The notes under the pieces are model-generated. The model ran no database searches, was not told the DNA's origin, and saw only the letters and a list, made by a program, of their open reading frames with translations. The translations under genes were made by a program, and so were the position numbers. DNA of 6,032 bases from Candidatus Egerieicola pullicola (GTDB lineage: Bacteria > Bacillota > Clostridia > Oscillospirales > Ruminococcaceae), in NCBI GenBank assembly GCA_018712465.1, contig DVGY01000125.1, forward strand, positions 1 through 6,032, in the 5' to 3' direction. The first letter of the stretch is position 1; every line of letters begins with the position of its first letter. Below, one piece after another: positions 1 to 5,860 of this stretch.

Positions 1-423
1 CCCGCCCGGTATCTGAACACCTCCGACGCCAAAGAATTGGCCAGCCACTGCATGGTGGATATTGACCCTGATTTCGTTACCCGGGTGAAGCCCGGAGACA
101 TTATGGTGGCGGACTACAACTTCGGCTGCGGTTCCTCCCGGGAACACGCCCCCTTGGCCATTAAAACCGCCGGCATCTCCTGCGTCATTGCCAAGACCTT
201 TGCCCGGATTTTCTACCGCAACGCCATCAACATCGGCTTGGCCATTCTGGAATGCCCCGAAGCTGCGGAACATATCTCCGCCGGGGATGAAGTGAAGGTG
301 GACTTCGACACCGGCGTTATCACCGATTTGACCACCGGCCAGTCCTTCCAAGCCCAGCCTTTCCCGGACTTTATCAAGGACATCATCGCCAAAGGCGGTT
401 TGATGAATTCCATCAAGGGCTAA
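1..423 (+). CDS. leuD: 3-isopropylmalate dehydratase small subunit, C-terminal part (5' end outside window)
   Basis: Small (swivel-domain) subunit of isopropylmalate isomerase, which with the LeuC iron-sulfur subunit converts 2-isopropylmalate to 3-isopropylmalate in cytosolic leucine synthesis. The frame is open from base 1 and begins PARYLNTSDAKEL, which in this family lies about 20 residues after the start, so only a short N-terminal piece is missing. The 140 visible codons plus that piece match the usual length of about 160 residues. The hallmark motif NFGCGSSREHAP (bases 118-153) contacts substrate, and the segment FARIFYRNAINIGL is also typical. A TTG at 37 lies inside the conserved region and is not the start. 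The TAA stop overlaps the leuB ribosome binding site, so the two genes are co-transcribed; leuC presumably lies upstream. Homologous aconitase-type swivel subunits (HacB-like) are the alternative, but the adjacent leuB settles the role. Confidence 0.95.
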   Translation, partial: PARYLNTSDAKELASHCMVDIDPDFVTRVKPGDIMVADYNFGCGSSREHAPLAIKTAGISCVIAKTFARIFYRNAINIGLAILECPEAAEHISAGDEVKVDFDTGVITDLTTGQSFQAQPFPDFIKDIIAKGGLMNSIKG

Positions 424-436
424 GGAGGAATTTGCA

Positions 437-1519
437 ATGGAAAAGAAGATTGCTCTGATTAAGGGAGACGGCATCGGCCCGGAAATCGTGGACCAGGCGG
501 TGCGGGTACTGGACAAAATTTGTGAAAAGTACGGCCATACCTTCCACTATCAACGGGTGCTCATGGGGGGCGAATCCATCGACGCCACCGGTCTGCCCCT
601 GACCGATCAGGCTCTGGCGGATGCCAAAGCCAGCGACGCAGTGTTGCTGGGCAGCGTGGGCGGCCCCAAGTGGGACAACCAGCCCGGACACCTTCGCCCG
701 GAAAAGGGCCTGCTCCAGATCCGCAAGGGATTAGGGCTGTTTGCAAACCTTCGTCCCGCCTACCTTTATCCTCAGCTGAAGGAAGCCTGCCCCCTGCGGG
801 AAGACATCATCGGGGACGGCTTTGACATGATCGTAGTGCGGGAACTCACCGGCGGCTTGTACTTCGGCACCCACGAAACCAACGAGGAAAACGGGGAATT
901 GGTGGCCCACGACGATCTGCGGTACAGCGAAAGCGAGATTCGCCGGATTGCGGTCAAGGGCTTTGAGATTGCCAAGAAGCGCCGCTGCCACGTCACCAGC
1001 GTGGAGAAATCCAACGTGTTGGATTCTTCCCGGCTGTGGAAGAAGATCGTCCATGAAGTAGCGGCAGATTACCCGGAAGTAGAGCTCACCGATATGCTGG
1101 TGGATAACTGCGCGATGCAGCTGGTGAAGGATCCCAAGCAGTTTGACGTGATCCTCACCGAGAATATGTTCGGGGACATCCTCTCCGACGAAGCCAGCAT
1201 GGTTACCGGCTCTATCGGTATGCTGTCCAGCGCCAGCCTGAATGAAACCAAGTTCGGCCTCTACGAGCCCAGCCACGGCTCTGCTCCGGACATTGCAGGA
1301 AAGGATTTGGCCAACCCCATCGCCACCATCCTGTCCGCTGCCATGATGCTCCGGTATTCCTTTGACATGGATAAGGAAGCGGACGACATTGAAGCCGCAG
1401 TGCGGAAGGTGTTGGAGCAGGGTTACCGCACCCCCGACATCCGCAGCCGGATTTCTCCCGACGGGGAAATCCCGGTAGGCTGCAAGGGCATGGGCGATGC
1501 CATTGTAGCAGCGCTGTAA
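437..1519 (+). CDS. leuB: 3-isopropylmalate dehydrogenase
   Basis: Cytosolic NAD-dependent oxidative decarboxylase that converts 3-isopropylmalate to 2-oxoisocaproate, the step after LeuCD. At 360 residues it is full length for the family. Visible landmarks are GDGIGPE (10-16); the substrate-binding arginines R96, R106 and R135 (in RELTGGLYFG); Y142; the catalytic lysine in EKSNVL (K191); the metal-binding aspartates D223, D247 and D251 (in NMFGDILSDEASM); and the NAD-binding HGSAPDIAGKDLANP (280-294). The RELTGGLYFG form and the leuD neighbour favour IPMDH over isocitrate or tartrate dehydrogenase. The start is fixed by AAGGAGG at 422-428, eight bases before the ATG and overlapping the leuD stop. 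The gap to leuD is 13 bp, and an intrinsic terminator follows, making leuB the last gene of the operon. No catalytic residue is missing. Confidence 0.97.
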   Translation: MEKKIALIKGDGIGPEIVDQAVRVLDKICEKYGHTFHYQRVLMGGESIDATGLPLTDQALADAKASDAVLLGSVGGPKWDNQPGHLRPEKGLLQIRKGLGLFANLRPAYLYPQLKEACPLREDIIGDGFDMIVVRELTGGLYFGTHETNEENGELVAHDDLRYSESEIRRIAVKGFEIAKKRRCHVTSVEKSNVLDSSRLWKKIVHEVAADYPEVELTDMLVDNCAMQLVKDPKQFDVILTENMFGDILSDEASMVTGSIGMLSSASLNETKFGLYEPSHGSAPDIAGKDLANPIATILSAAMMLRYSFDMDKEADDIEAAVRKVLEQGYRTPDIRSRISPDGEIPVGCKGMGDAIVAAL

Positions 1520-1552
1520 ATTTTGCTGCTTCTCCATGATAAGCAAACAAAG

Positions 1553-1587
1553 ATCCGTCTCTGGAAGGTACAGAGGCGGATTTTTTT
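1553..1587 (+). terminator. Intrinsic terminator of the leu operon
   Basis: A 10-bp stem pairs ATCCGTCTCT (1553-1562) with AGAGGCGGAT (1572-1581), with one G-U pair and a 9-nt loop. Seven T residues (1581-1587) follow directly. It begins 33 bp after the leuB stop. A looser T-rich run on the other strand (complement of 1543-1552) could give weak bidirectional activity. Confidence 0.9.
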
Positions 1588-1697
1588 GGACCAAGGGAGT
1601 TTTCGCTGGAAACATCTCTGCCGGATGAGCCGGAATGGGCTTCTTGCTTTTCCAGTTTCATTCTCCGGCAGGAGGGGGAAGATTCTGTTTGCCGCCC
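1588..1697. other. Non-coding leuB-rarA spacer with interleaved inverted repeats
   Basis: No convincing gene is present between the leu terminator and the rarA promoter. Two complementary pairs interleave: CTGGAAA (1606-1612) with TTTCCAG (1649-1655), and CTGCCGGA (1618-1625) with TCCGGCAG (1664-1671). GCCGGA occurs twice on the left side (1620-1625 and 1629-1634), so it could also compete for the right arm. The a-b-a'-b' order would give a pseudoknot or mutually exclusive hairpins in RNA. Pairings of this length are not rare in a segment this size, so function is unproven. Confidence 0.3.
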
Positions 1698-1726
1698 TTG
1701 CATTCCCCAGCAAATTGGCGTATCAT
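1698..1726 (+). promoter_or_regulatory. Probable housekeeping-sigma promoter for rarA
   Basis: A -35-like TTGCAT (1698-1703) is separated by exactly 17 bp from a -10 TATCAT (1721-1726, 5 of 6 consensus bases). Transcription would start near 1733, giving a leader of about 26 nt before the rarA ATG. The -35 is weak (3 of 6), so modest constitutive expression is expected. It lies downstream of the leu terminator, consistent with an independent unit. Confidence 0.6.
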
Positions 1727-1758
1727 AAAGCCAGAAATTTTTCAAGGAGGCATCCCAG

Positions 1759-3081
1759 ATGGAACAGCAGACCCTTTTTCAACACTCTGACGACGCCCCT
1801 CTGGCGGCCCGGCTGCGTCCCCGGACGCTGGATGAGATTGTGGGCCAGCAGCATCTGCTGGGACCGGGAAAGGTGCTTCGGCGGCTGATTGAAAGCGATC
1901 ACATTTCCTCCATGATCTTCTGGGGACCTCCGGGAGTGGGGAAAACCACCTTGGCCCGGGTCATCGCCCACCACACCAAGGCTGCTTTTATCGACTTTTC
2001 CGCTGTGACCAGCGGCATCAAGGAGATTCGGGGAGTGATGCAGCAGGCAGAGGACAACCGGAAATTCGGGGCAAGAACCATTGTCTTTGTGGACGAGATC
2101 CATCGGTTCAATAAAGCCCAGCAGGATGCCTTCCTTCCCTTTGTGGAGAAAGGGAGCATTATCCTCATCGGCGCCACCACTGAAAACCCTTCCTTTGAAG
2201 TCAATGGAGCGCTGTTGAGCCGGTGTAAGGTGTTTGTATTGCAAAGCCTTTCCACCGAAGATCTCACCGCCCTGCTGAATCGGGCTCTCACCGACCCCCG
2301 GGGCTTTGGAGGCCAGAAAATCAGCATTGCCCCGGAGATGCTCACCGCCATTGCTGTCTTTGCCAACGGGGATGCCCGCACTGCTTTATCCACCTTGGAG
2401 ATGGTAGTGCTCAACGGGGACGCCCAAGGGGACACCGTCACCGTGACGAAACAGGTGCTGGAACAGTGCACCTCTAAAAAATCCCTGCTCTACGACAAAC
2501 AGGGGGAGGAGCACTACAATCTGATCTCCGCTCTCCACAAATCCATGCGCAACTCCGACCCGGATGCGGCAGTGTACTGGCTGGCCCGGATGCTGGAAGC
2601 GGGGGAGGATCCGCTGTACGTTGCCCGGCGGCTGATCCGGTTTGCCAGCGAGGATGTGGGACTGGCGGATCCCCGGGCCTTGGAGTTGGTGGTGGCCGCC
2701 TACCAGGCCTGCCACTTCATTGGAATGCCGGAGTGCAACCTAAACCTGACTCAGGCGGTGGTGTACCTGTCTTTGGCCCCCAAGTCCAATTCGTTGGATG
2801 TGGCCTACCAGTCTGCCAGACAGGACGCCTTGACCCAGTTAGCGGAGCCGGTGCCTTTGGTGATCCGCAACGCTCCCACCCGGCTGATGAAAGAGCTTCA
2901 CTACGGGGAAGGATACCAGTACGCCCACCACACCAAAGACAAACTCACCAATATGCAGTGCCTGCCGGATTCTCTGGTGGGTCGGGAGTATTACCGCCCT
3001 ACAGAACAAGGGGTGGAGGGGCGGTTTAAGGCACGGCTGGCCCAGATCAAGGAGTGGAAAAAGCGCCATGGAGGGAAATGA
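1759..3081 (+). CDS. rarA: Replication-associated recombination protein A (AAA+ ATPase, RarA/MgsA family)
   Basis: RarA is a cytosolic ATPase related to clamp-loader and RuvB ATPases. In the family it acts at stalled forks and on SSB-coated DNA ends (YrvN in Bacillus, WHIP/Mgs1 in eukaryotes). At 440 residues it is full length. The N-terminus has the family start LAARLRPRTLDEIVGQQHLL (15-34). It is followed by Walker A GPPGVGKT (56-63), Walker B VFVDEIH with the family-typical RFNKAQQDAFLP (109-127), sensor 1 TTENPSFEVN (140-149), the arginine finger in SRC (R155) and the sensor-2 region GDARTAL (R207). The C-terminal tetramerisation domain includes ARRLIRFASEDVGLADPRA (289-307) and LAPKSNS (339-345). 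AAGGAGG at 1744-1750, eight bases before the ATG, supports the start. It appears monocistronic from the promoter at 1698-1726. All catalytic motifs are intact. Confidence 0.97.
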   Translation: MEQQTLFQHSDDAPLAARLRPRTLDEIVGQQHLLGPGKVLRRLIESDHISSMIFWGPPGVGKTTLARVIAHHTKAAFIDFSAVTSGIKEIRGVMQQAEDNRKFGARTIVFVDEIHRFNKAQQDAFLPFVEKGSIILIGATTENPSFEVNGALLSRCKVFVLQSLSTEDLTALLNRALTDPRGFGGQKISIAPEMLTAIAVFANGDARTALSTLEMVVLNGDAQGDTVTVTKQVLEQCTSKKSLLYDKQGEEHYNLISALHKSMRNSDPDAAVYWLARMLEAGEDPLYVARRLIRFASEDVGLADPRALELVVAAYQACHFIGMPECNLNLTQAVVYLSLAPKSNSLDVAYQSARQDALTQLAEPVPLVIRNAPTRLMKELHYGEGYQYAHHTKDKLTNMQCLPDSLVGREYYRPTEQGVEGRFKARLAQIKEWKKRHGGK

Positions 3082-3108
3082 AGGGAAAGGAATTTCCCTT
3101 GCGGCGCT
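3062..3108 (+). other. Nested inverted repeat at the rarA 3' end
   Basis: A perfect 8-bp hairpin, AAGGGAAA (3081-3088) with TTTCCCTT (3093-3100) and a GGAA loop, starts on the last base of the rarA stop codon. An outer pair, AGCGCC (3062-3067, inside rarA) with GGCGCT (3103-3108), encloses it. No T-tract follows, so this is not a standard intrinsic terminator. It could protect the mRNA 3' end or be a poorly U-supported terminator. Confidence 0.4.
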
Positions 3109-3143
3109 CTGCGAATATTCATCATTCCTTCAAAAAATCCCCC

Positions 3144-3172
3144 TAGGAAACCCAGATGAAATGTGATACAAT
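3144..3172 (+). promoter_or_regulatory. Extended -10 promoter for the phosphoesterase-like gene
   Basis: TACAAT (3167-3172, 5 of 6) is preceded by TGA, forming an extended -10 (TGATACAAT). The best -35 at 17-bp spacing is TAGGAA (3144-3149), which is weak, so the extended element would carry recognition. The predicted start is near 3178-3180, at the base of the hairpin listed next. Confidence 0.6.
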
Positions 3173-3177
3173 AGAAA

Positions 3178-3194
3178 CATTGGCAAAGCCAATG
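3178..3194 (+). promoter_or_regulatory. Perfect hairpin/palindrome at the predicted transcript 5' end
   Basis: CATTGGC (3178-3184), an AAA loop, then GCCAATG (3188-3194) form a perfect 7-bp stem. It sits immediately after the -10 box and just upstream of the ribosome binding site. It could be a repressor operator over the start site or a 5'-terminal mRNA hairpin that stabilises the transcript. The sequence alone does not decide between these. Confidence 0.5.
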
Positions 3195-3207
3195 AGGGAG
3201 TGAAAGT

Positions 3208-3915
3208 ATGATCTACGTCACCGGCGATTTGCACGGCGATTTGAATCGCTTTAAGGAAAAACCCATGAAGCAGCTAAAGCCCGGGGACACCTTGCTGGTT
3301 TGCGGGGACTTTGGGTTTATCTGGGATGGCAGCAAGCAGGAAAAAGCCGCCTTAAAATATCTCAGCAAGTTGAAATTTAACATCCTCTTTGTGGAAGGGC
3401 TCAACGAAAACTTTGACCGGTTGGAGGAGTACCCCTTGGAGGAGTACTGCGGCGGCATGGTCCACACCATTGCCCCCAATATCCGGCACCTCTGCCGGGG
3501 AGAGGTATTTACCATTGAAAACCTCACCCTCTTTGCTTTTGGCGGTGGGGATCCGGTGGAGGATCTGGAGGAAATGACCCAGGAGAAAGCCCACGCCCTG
3601 CGGCTGCCGGTGCTGGAACAGACCGACAAAGCCTTGCGGCATTTGGCTTTGGTGGGGGATCAGGTGGACGTGATCCTGACCCACGACGCCCCCGCCCGGA
3701 TCAAGCAGTTTATGAACCTCAACGAAAAGGACACCGCTCTGGGGTTTTTACATCAGTTTTTGCAGCGGCTCAGCGAGCTGGAACAGTTTCAGATGTGGTA
3801 CTTCGGCCGTTACCACAAGGACAAAGCCATTCCGCCTCGGTACCGGGCTATGTTTAAGGACGTGGTGCCGGTGGAGCTGCCTTCGCAAAAAGATTCCTCT
3901 AAGGATAAAAAGTGA
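3208..3915 (+). CDS. Metallophosphoesterase-fold protein with altered metal-site motifs
   Basis: A 235-residue protein of the calcineurin-like phosphoesterase superfamily, probably cytosolic (no signal peptide or membrane segment). Motif I is GDLHGD (6-11; D7, H9) and motif II is CGDFGF (32-37; D34). Motif III, usually GNHE, reads GLNE (64-67), so the metal-binding Asn is Leu65 and the catalytic His is Asn66. Motif IV is LTHDAP (157-162; H159). Motif V, usually GHxH, reads GRYH (200-203), with the first His replaced by Arg201. By homology with Mre11-type enzymes, the ligands of metal site 1 (D7, H9, D34, H203) are all present, while site 2 keeps D34 and H159 but loses two ligands. Related clostridial proteins may share these changes, so this could be a subfamily trait rather than decay. 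The substrate is unknown. The tail is lysine-rich. GAGGGAG (3194-3200) supports the ATG start. The gene has its own promoter and terminator. Confidence 0.8.
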   Translation: MIYVTGDLHGDLNRFKEKPMKQLKPGDTLLVCGDFGFIWDGSKQEKAALKYLSKLKFNILFVEGLNENFDRLEEYPLEEYCGGMVHTIAPNIRHLCRGEVFTIENLTLFAFGGGDPVEDLEEMTQEKAHALRLPVLEQTDKALRHLALVGDQVDVILTHDAPARIKQFMNLNEKDTALGFLHQFLQRLSELEQFQMWYFGRYHKDKAIPPRYRAMFKDVVPVELPSQKDSSKDKK

Positions 3916-3925
3916 ATTTTCCAGG

Positions 3926-3958
3926 AAAGACCGGCGCTTTGTCCGGCCTTTTTCTTTT
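3926..3958 (+). terminator. Intrinsic terminator after the phosphoesterase-like gene
   Basis: AAAG-A-CCGG (3926-3934) pairs with CCGG-C-CTTT (3943-3951), with one A-C mismatch and an 8-nt loop. It is followed by five T, one C and four T (3949-3958). It starts 11 bp after the stop codon. The mismatch weakens the stem, but the long U-tract supports the call. Confidence 0.75.
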
Positions 3959-3991
3959 ACCGGCGGAAAACGACCGGCCTGTTCCACCCAC

Positions 3992-4010
3992 TTCTTAAGG
4001 TTTTCTTAAG
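3992..4010 (+). promoter_or_regulatory. 11-bp-phased direct repeat, possible response-regulator box
   Basis: TTCTTAAG occurs at 3992-3999 and again at 4003-4010, an exact 11-bp period. Because CTTAAG is itself palindromic, the pair also reads as an inverted repeat (TCTTAAG/CTTAAGA). Direct repeats one helical turn apart are typical of OmpR/PhoB-family response regulators. A -10-like CATAAT (4034-4039) lies 23 bp downstream with no good -35, the arrangement expected of an activator-dependent promoter. The identity of the regulator is inference. Confidence 0.45.
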
Positions 4011-4040
4011 AGAGGGAGTCTCGGGAAAAATTTCATAATC

Positions 4041-4069
4041 CTGTCACAGTTTTGGGGTATACTGTACAG
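4041..4069 (+). promoter_or_regulatory. Twin CTGT/ACAG palindromes around a -10-like element
   Basis: CTGTCACAG (4041-4049) and CTGTACAG (4062-4069) are both palindromic, and their centres are about 20.5 bp apart, two helical turns. The second overlaps the -10-like TATACT (4058-4063), which has no recognisable -35 at normal spacing. The arrangement resembles a two-site operator over a promoter. I cannot assign a regulator family. Confidence 0.35.
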
Positions 4070-4078
4070 GAATTCTCC

Positions 4079-4107
4079 TTGCCAAGGGTTTTCCGGTGTG
4101 GTATGAT
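4079..4107 (+). promoter_or_regulatory. Strong housekeeping-sigma promoter for dacA
   Basis: TTGCCA (4079-4084, 5 of 6) and TATGAT (4102-4107, 5 of 6) are separated by exactly 17 bp. TGG directly before the -10 supplies an extended -10. This is the best promoter in the window. Transcription would start near 4114, giving a leader of about 60 nt that contains a weak 5-bp hairpin (CCTGC 4117-4121 with GCAGG 4131-4135). Confidence 0.75.
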
Positions 4108-4172
4108 AAAAATTAACCTGCCGGAATAGAGCAGGGAATGGATCGAGAATAACCGAAAAGGATTGTGAATAG

Positions 4173-5567
4173 ATGAACTGGAAAAAACCCTTTACCGCCC
4201 TGCTGGCCGCGGTGGTCAGCGTGGTGCTGTTAATCACCCCCTTAAGCGGGGCTGCCTTAACCTATACCCCCGACACCTTTGACGTCCACAGCGAAGCTGC
4301 CATTTTAGTCAACACCGATACCAACACCGTGGTGTACGAAAAAAATGCGGACGAACGGCTTCTCCCTGCTTCTTTGGTGAAGATCATGACCTTCATCCTT
4401 GCGGTGGAAACCTGGTCGGATCTGGACGGCACCACCATTACCATGTCCCGGGCAGTGCAGGATGAGCTCTACGGCCGGGACGCCTCCAACGCCGGAATTA
4501 TGGTAGGGGAGACGGTCACCCTGCGCAACCTGCTCTATGCCTTGATGCTCAATTCTGCCTGTGAAGCTGCCAGCATGATTGCAGAGTACTACGGAGGCGG
4601 GGACCAGCAGCCCTTCATCGACGCCATGAACGCCAAGGCTCAGGAAATTGGCTGCACCAACACCCACTTTACCAACGCTCATGGCCTGGACGATCCGGAC
4701 CAGTATTCCACTGCTCGGGATATGTATCTGATTACTCAGTACGCCTACAATATGCCCATCTACGACGACCGGCCTTTGGATGCGGACAGCAAAGCCCAGT
4801 CCAACCAGATTTTCGATGTGATCTCCTCCACCGACAACTATTATATTTCCCCCACCAATATGCGGGACAAGCAGGTAGTGGTGCACACCAACGCCATGGT
4901 CCGGGAGGGCAATGAGTACTACTACGAGTACAGCCGGGGGGTGAAAACCGGCACCACCGACCAAAATACCAAAAACCTGGTCACGGCGGGGAGCAAGAGT
5001 GGGTTCAACTACATCTGCGTGGTGATGGGAGCTCAAAACCTGGATGACAATGGAAACGCCACCAACTACACCTACATCGACACCATCAATCTTTATAACT
5101 GGGCTTTCGACACCTTTGCCACCCGCACAGTGGTGACCACCGGGGACTATATCGAGGAAGCCAACGTGAAGCTGGCCAGCGGGAAGAATTACGTGCTCTT
5201 ATCCCCTGCTCAGGATGTGATCTGCCTGATTCCCAATGAAGACCTTCTGGATCTGTCCACCATCCAGAAGGTAGCCACCGTCAACGATGAGATCCTGGCT
5301 CCGGTGCACAAGGGAGACGTGCTGGGCAGCTTGGAACTGCGGCTCCAGGACGAGACTTTGGCCACGGTAGACCTGGTGGCCACCGAGGACGTCCAGGTCA
5401 GCTGGGTCAGCTGGGTGTTCTATGAGATTTGGCAGTTTTTGACCAATCCCTTTGTGCTGTTAGCGCTGGTGCTGCTGGTGATTCTGGTGATCCTGCTGGT
5501 GATCTTCAGCAAGAAACAGCGGCGGAAAAAGGGCAAGGGCAAAAAGAAGTACCGGCATCTGCGCTAA
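4173..5567 (+). CDS. dacA: D-alanyl-D-alanine carboxypeptidase, membrane-anchored (low-molecular-weight PBP, peptidase S11)
   Basis: Penicillin-binding protein that removes the terminal D-Ala from peptidoglycan pentapeptides, limiting cross-linking, on the outer face of the membrane. The N-terminus (basic MNWKK, hydrophobic core to about residue 22, probable cleavage near 26-29) is a signal peptide. The catalytic SxxK is SLVK (S67, K70). The second motif, normally SxN, reads SAC (128-130), with Cys replacing Asn. The third is KTGTT (258-262). The segment FTNAHGLDDPDQYSTARDM (166-184) is typical of S11. A PBP5-C-like beta domain spans roughly 325-410. A transmembrane helix (about 424-446) and a strongly basic tail anchor the C-terminus with the tail inside. 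At 464 residues it is somewhat long because of this anchor. AAAAGGA (4156-4162) precedes the ATG by 10 bases. It appears monocistronic. The symbol is by family; a sporulation paralogue (DacB/DacF-like) is possible. Confidence 0.93.
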   Translation: MNWKKPFTALLAAVVSVVLLITPLSGAALTYTPDTFDVHSEAAILVNTDTNTVVYEKNADERLLPASLVKIMTFILAVETWSDLDGTTITMSRAVQDELYGRDASNAGIMVGETVTLRNLLYALMLNSACEAASMIAEYYGGGDQQPFIDAMNAKAQEIGCTNTHFTNAHGLDDPDQYSTARDMYLITQYAYNMPIYDDRPLDADSKAQSNQIFDVISSTDNYYISPTNMRDKQVVVHTNAMVREGNEYYYEYSRGVKTGTTDQNTKNLVTAGSKSGFNYICVVMGAQNLDDNGNATNYTYIDTINLYNWAFDTFATRTVVTTGDYIEEANVKLASGKNYVLLSPAQDVICLIPNEDLLDLSTIQKVATVNDEILAPVHKGDVLGSLELRLQDETLATVDLVATEDVQVSWVSWVFYEIWQFLTNPFVLLALVLLVILVILLVIFSKKQRRKKGKGKKKYRHLR

Positions 5568-5588
5568 ACGCCGGATCCAATAAACATG

Positions 5589-5622
5589 CAGCCGCCGATC
5601 ATCCAGGCGGTTGTTTTGTTTT
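5589..5622 (+). terminator. Intrinsic terminator of dacA
   Basis: CAGCCGCC (5589-5596) pairs with GGCGGTTG (5606-5613), with one G-U pair and a 9-nt loop. A T-rich run (TTTTGTTTT, 5614-5622) follows. It starts 21 bp after the dacA stop. A flanking pair, GCCGGA (5570-5575) with TCCGGC (5624-5629), could extend the structure. Confidence 0.8.
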
Positions 5623-5663
5623 GTCCGGCAGGATGACTGGAGGGGCGGCGTTTGAAGTGCAGA

Positions 5664-5705
5664 CAAAAGTAAAACAGCCGCTCTTTTGATGTTTGAGCGA
5701 CTGTT
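5664..5705 (-). terminator. Minus-strand intrinsic terminator
   Basis: Read on the minus strand, AACAGTCGCTC (from 5705) pairs with GAGCGGCTGTT (to 5673) over 11 bp with one G-U pair and an 11-nt loop. TTTTACTTTT follows (complement of 5665-5674). On the + strand the same pair becomes a C-A mismatch and only TTCTTC follows. The terminator therefore faces leftward and would end transcripts coming from the right edge, converging with dacA. Confidence 0.7.
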
Positions 5706-5720
5706 CTTCACAGGGAAATG

Positions 5721-5770
5721 GGCACGATTTACGGTGCCTATCATTTCTCTTTCTTACATCGGTATTGTTG
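5721..5770. repeat. 50-bp direct repeat, copy 1
   Basis: Matches copy 2 at 5859-5908 at 44 of 50 positions with no gaps; weaker similarity extends about 10 bp to the left (5711-5720 against 5849-5858). GGCAC (5721-5725) and GTGCC (5734-5738) form a 5-bp hairpin. On the minus strand this copy encodes QQYRCKKEK followed by TGA, nearly the same as the end of the minus-strand gene in copy 2. The codons upstream of it do not continue that gene. Confidence 0.9.
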
Positions 5771-5858
5771 CGAAACACCGCTATGCGGCGTTTCTGGGTT
5801 CCGCCTTGCTGCCCCTACATCATGGGCAGCATTTTGCTGGGCAAAAACCGGCGAAACC
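5771..5858. other. Hairpin-rich core between the two direct repeats
   Basis: This 88-bp segment holds three hairpins in a row. GAAACACCGC (5772-5781) pairs with GCGGCGTTTC (5785-5794), with one A-C mismatch on + that is G-U on minus. GCTGCCC (5808-5814) pairs perfectly with GGGCAGC (5824-5830). TTTTGC (5832-5837) pairs perfectly with GCAAAA (5841-5846). No convincing coding sequence is visible. The density of stems suggests a structured RNA, a miniature mobile element or an intergenic repeat family. Confidence 0.6.
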
Positions 5859-5860
5859 GG
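5843..5860 (-). terminator. Possible short terminator after the minus-strand gene
   Basis: On the minus strand CCGG, a TTTCG loop, CCGG and then TTTTT begin 18 bases after the stop codon at 5879-5881. The stem is only 4 bp (5 with a G-U pair), so termination may be partial, with the stronger terminator at 5664-5705 as backup. Confidence 0.35.

Noticed and set aside
37..423. A short independent gene starting at TTG 37
   Set aside because: The frame continues upstream to base 1 with conserved LeuD sequence (PARYLNTSDAKEL), so this is an internal codon of a truncated leuD.
731..1615. Long minus-strand open frame (294 codons) opposite leuB
   Set aside because: It lies antisense to a fully conserved leuB, crosses the leu terminator, resembles no family, and its composition (His/Val/Gly-rich) is that of a shadow frame in GC-rich DNA.
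1588..1758. 6S RNA or T-box/riboswitch leader between leuB and rarA
   Set aside because: The segment is short and lacks the long imperfect closing helix and central bubble of 6S RNA. It also has no T-box consensus and no terminator before rarA.
4305..5036. Minus-strand open frame of 243 codons opposite dacA
   Set aside because: Antisense to the conserved catalytic domain of the carboxypeptidase, with no ribosome binding site or recognisable domain; a shadow frame.
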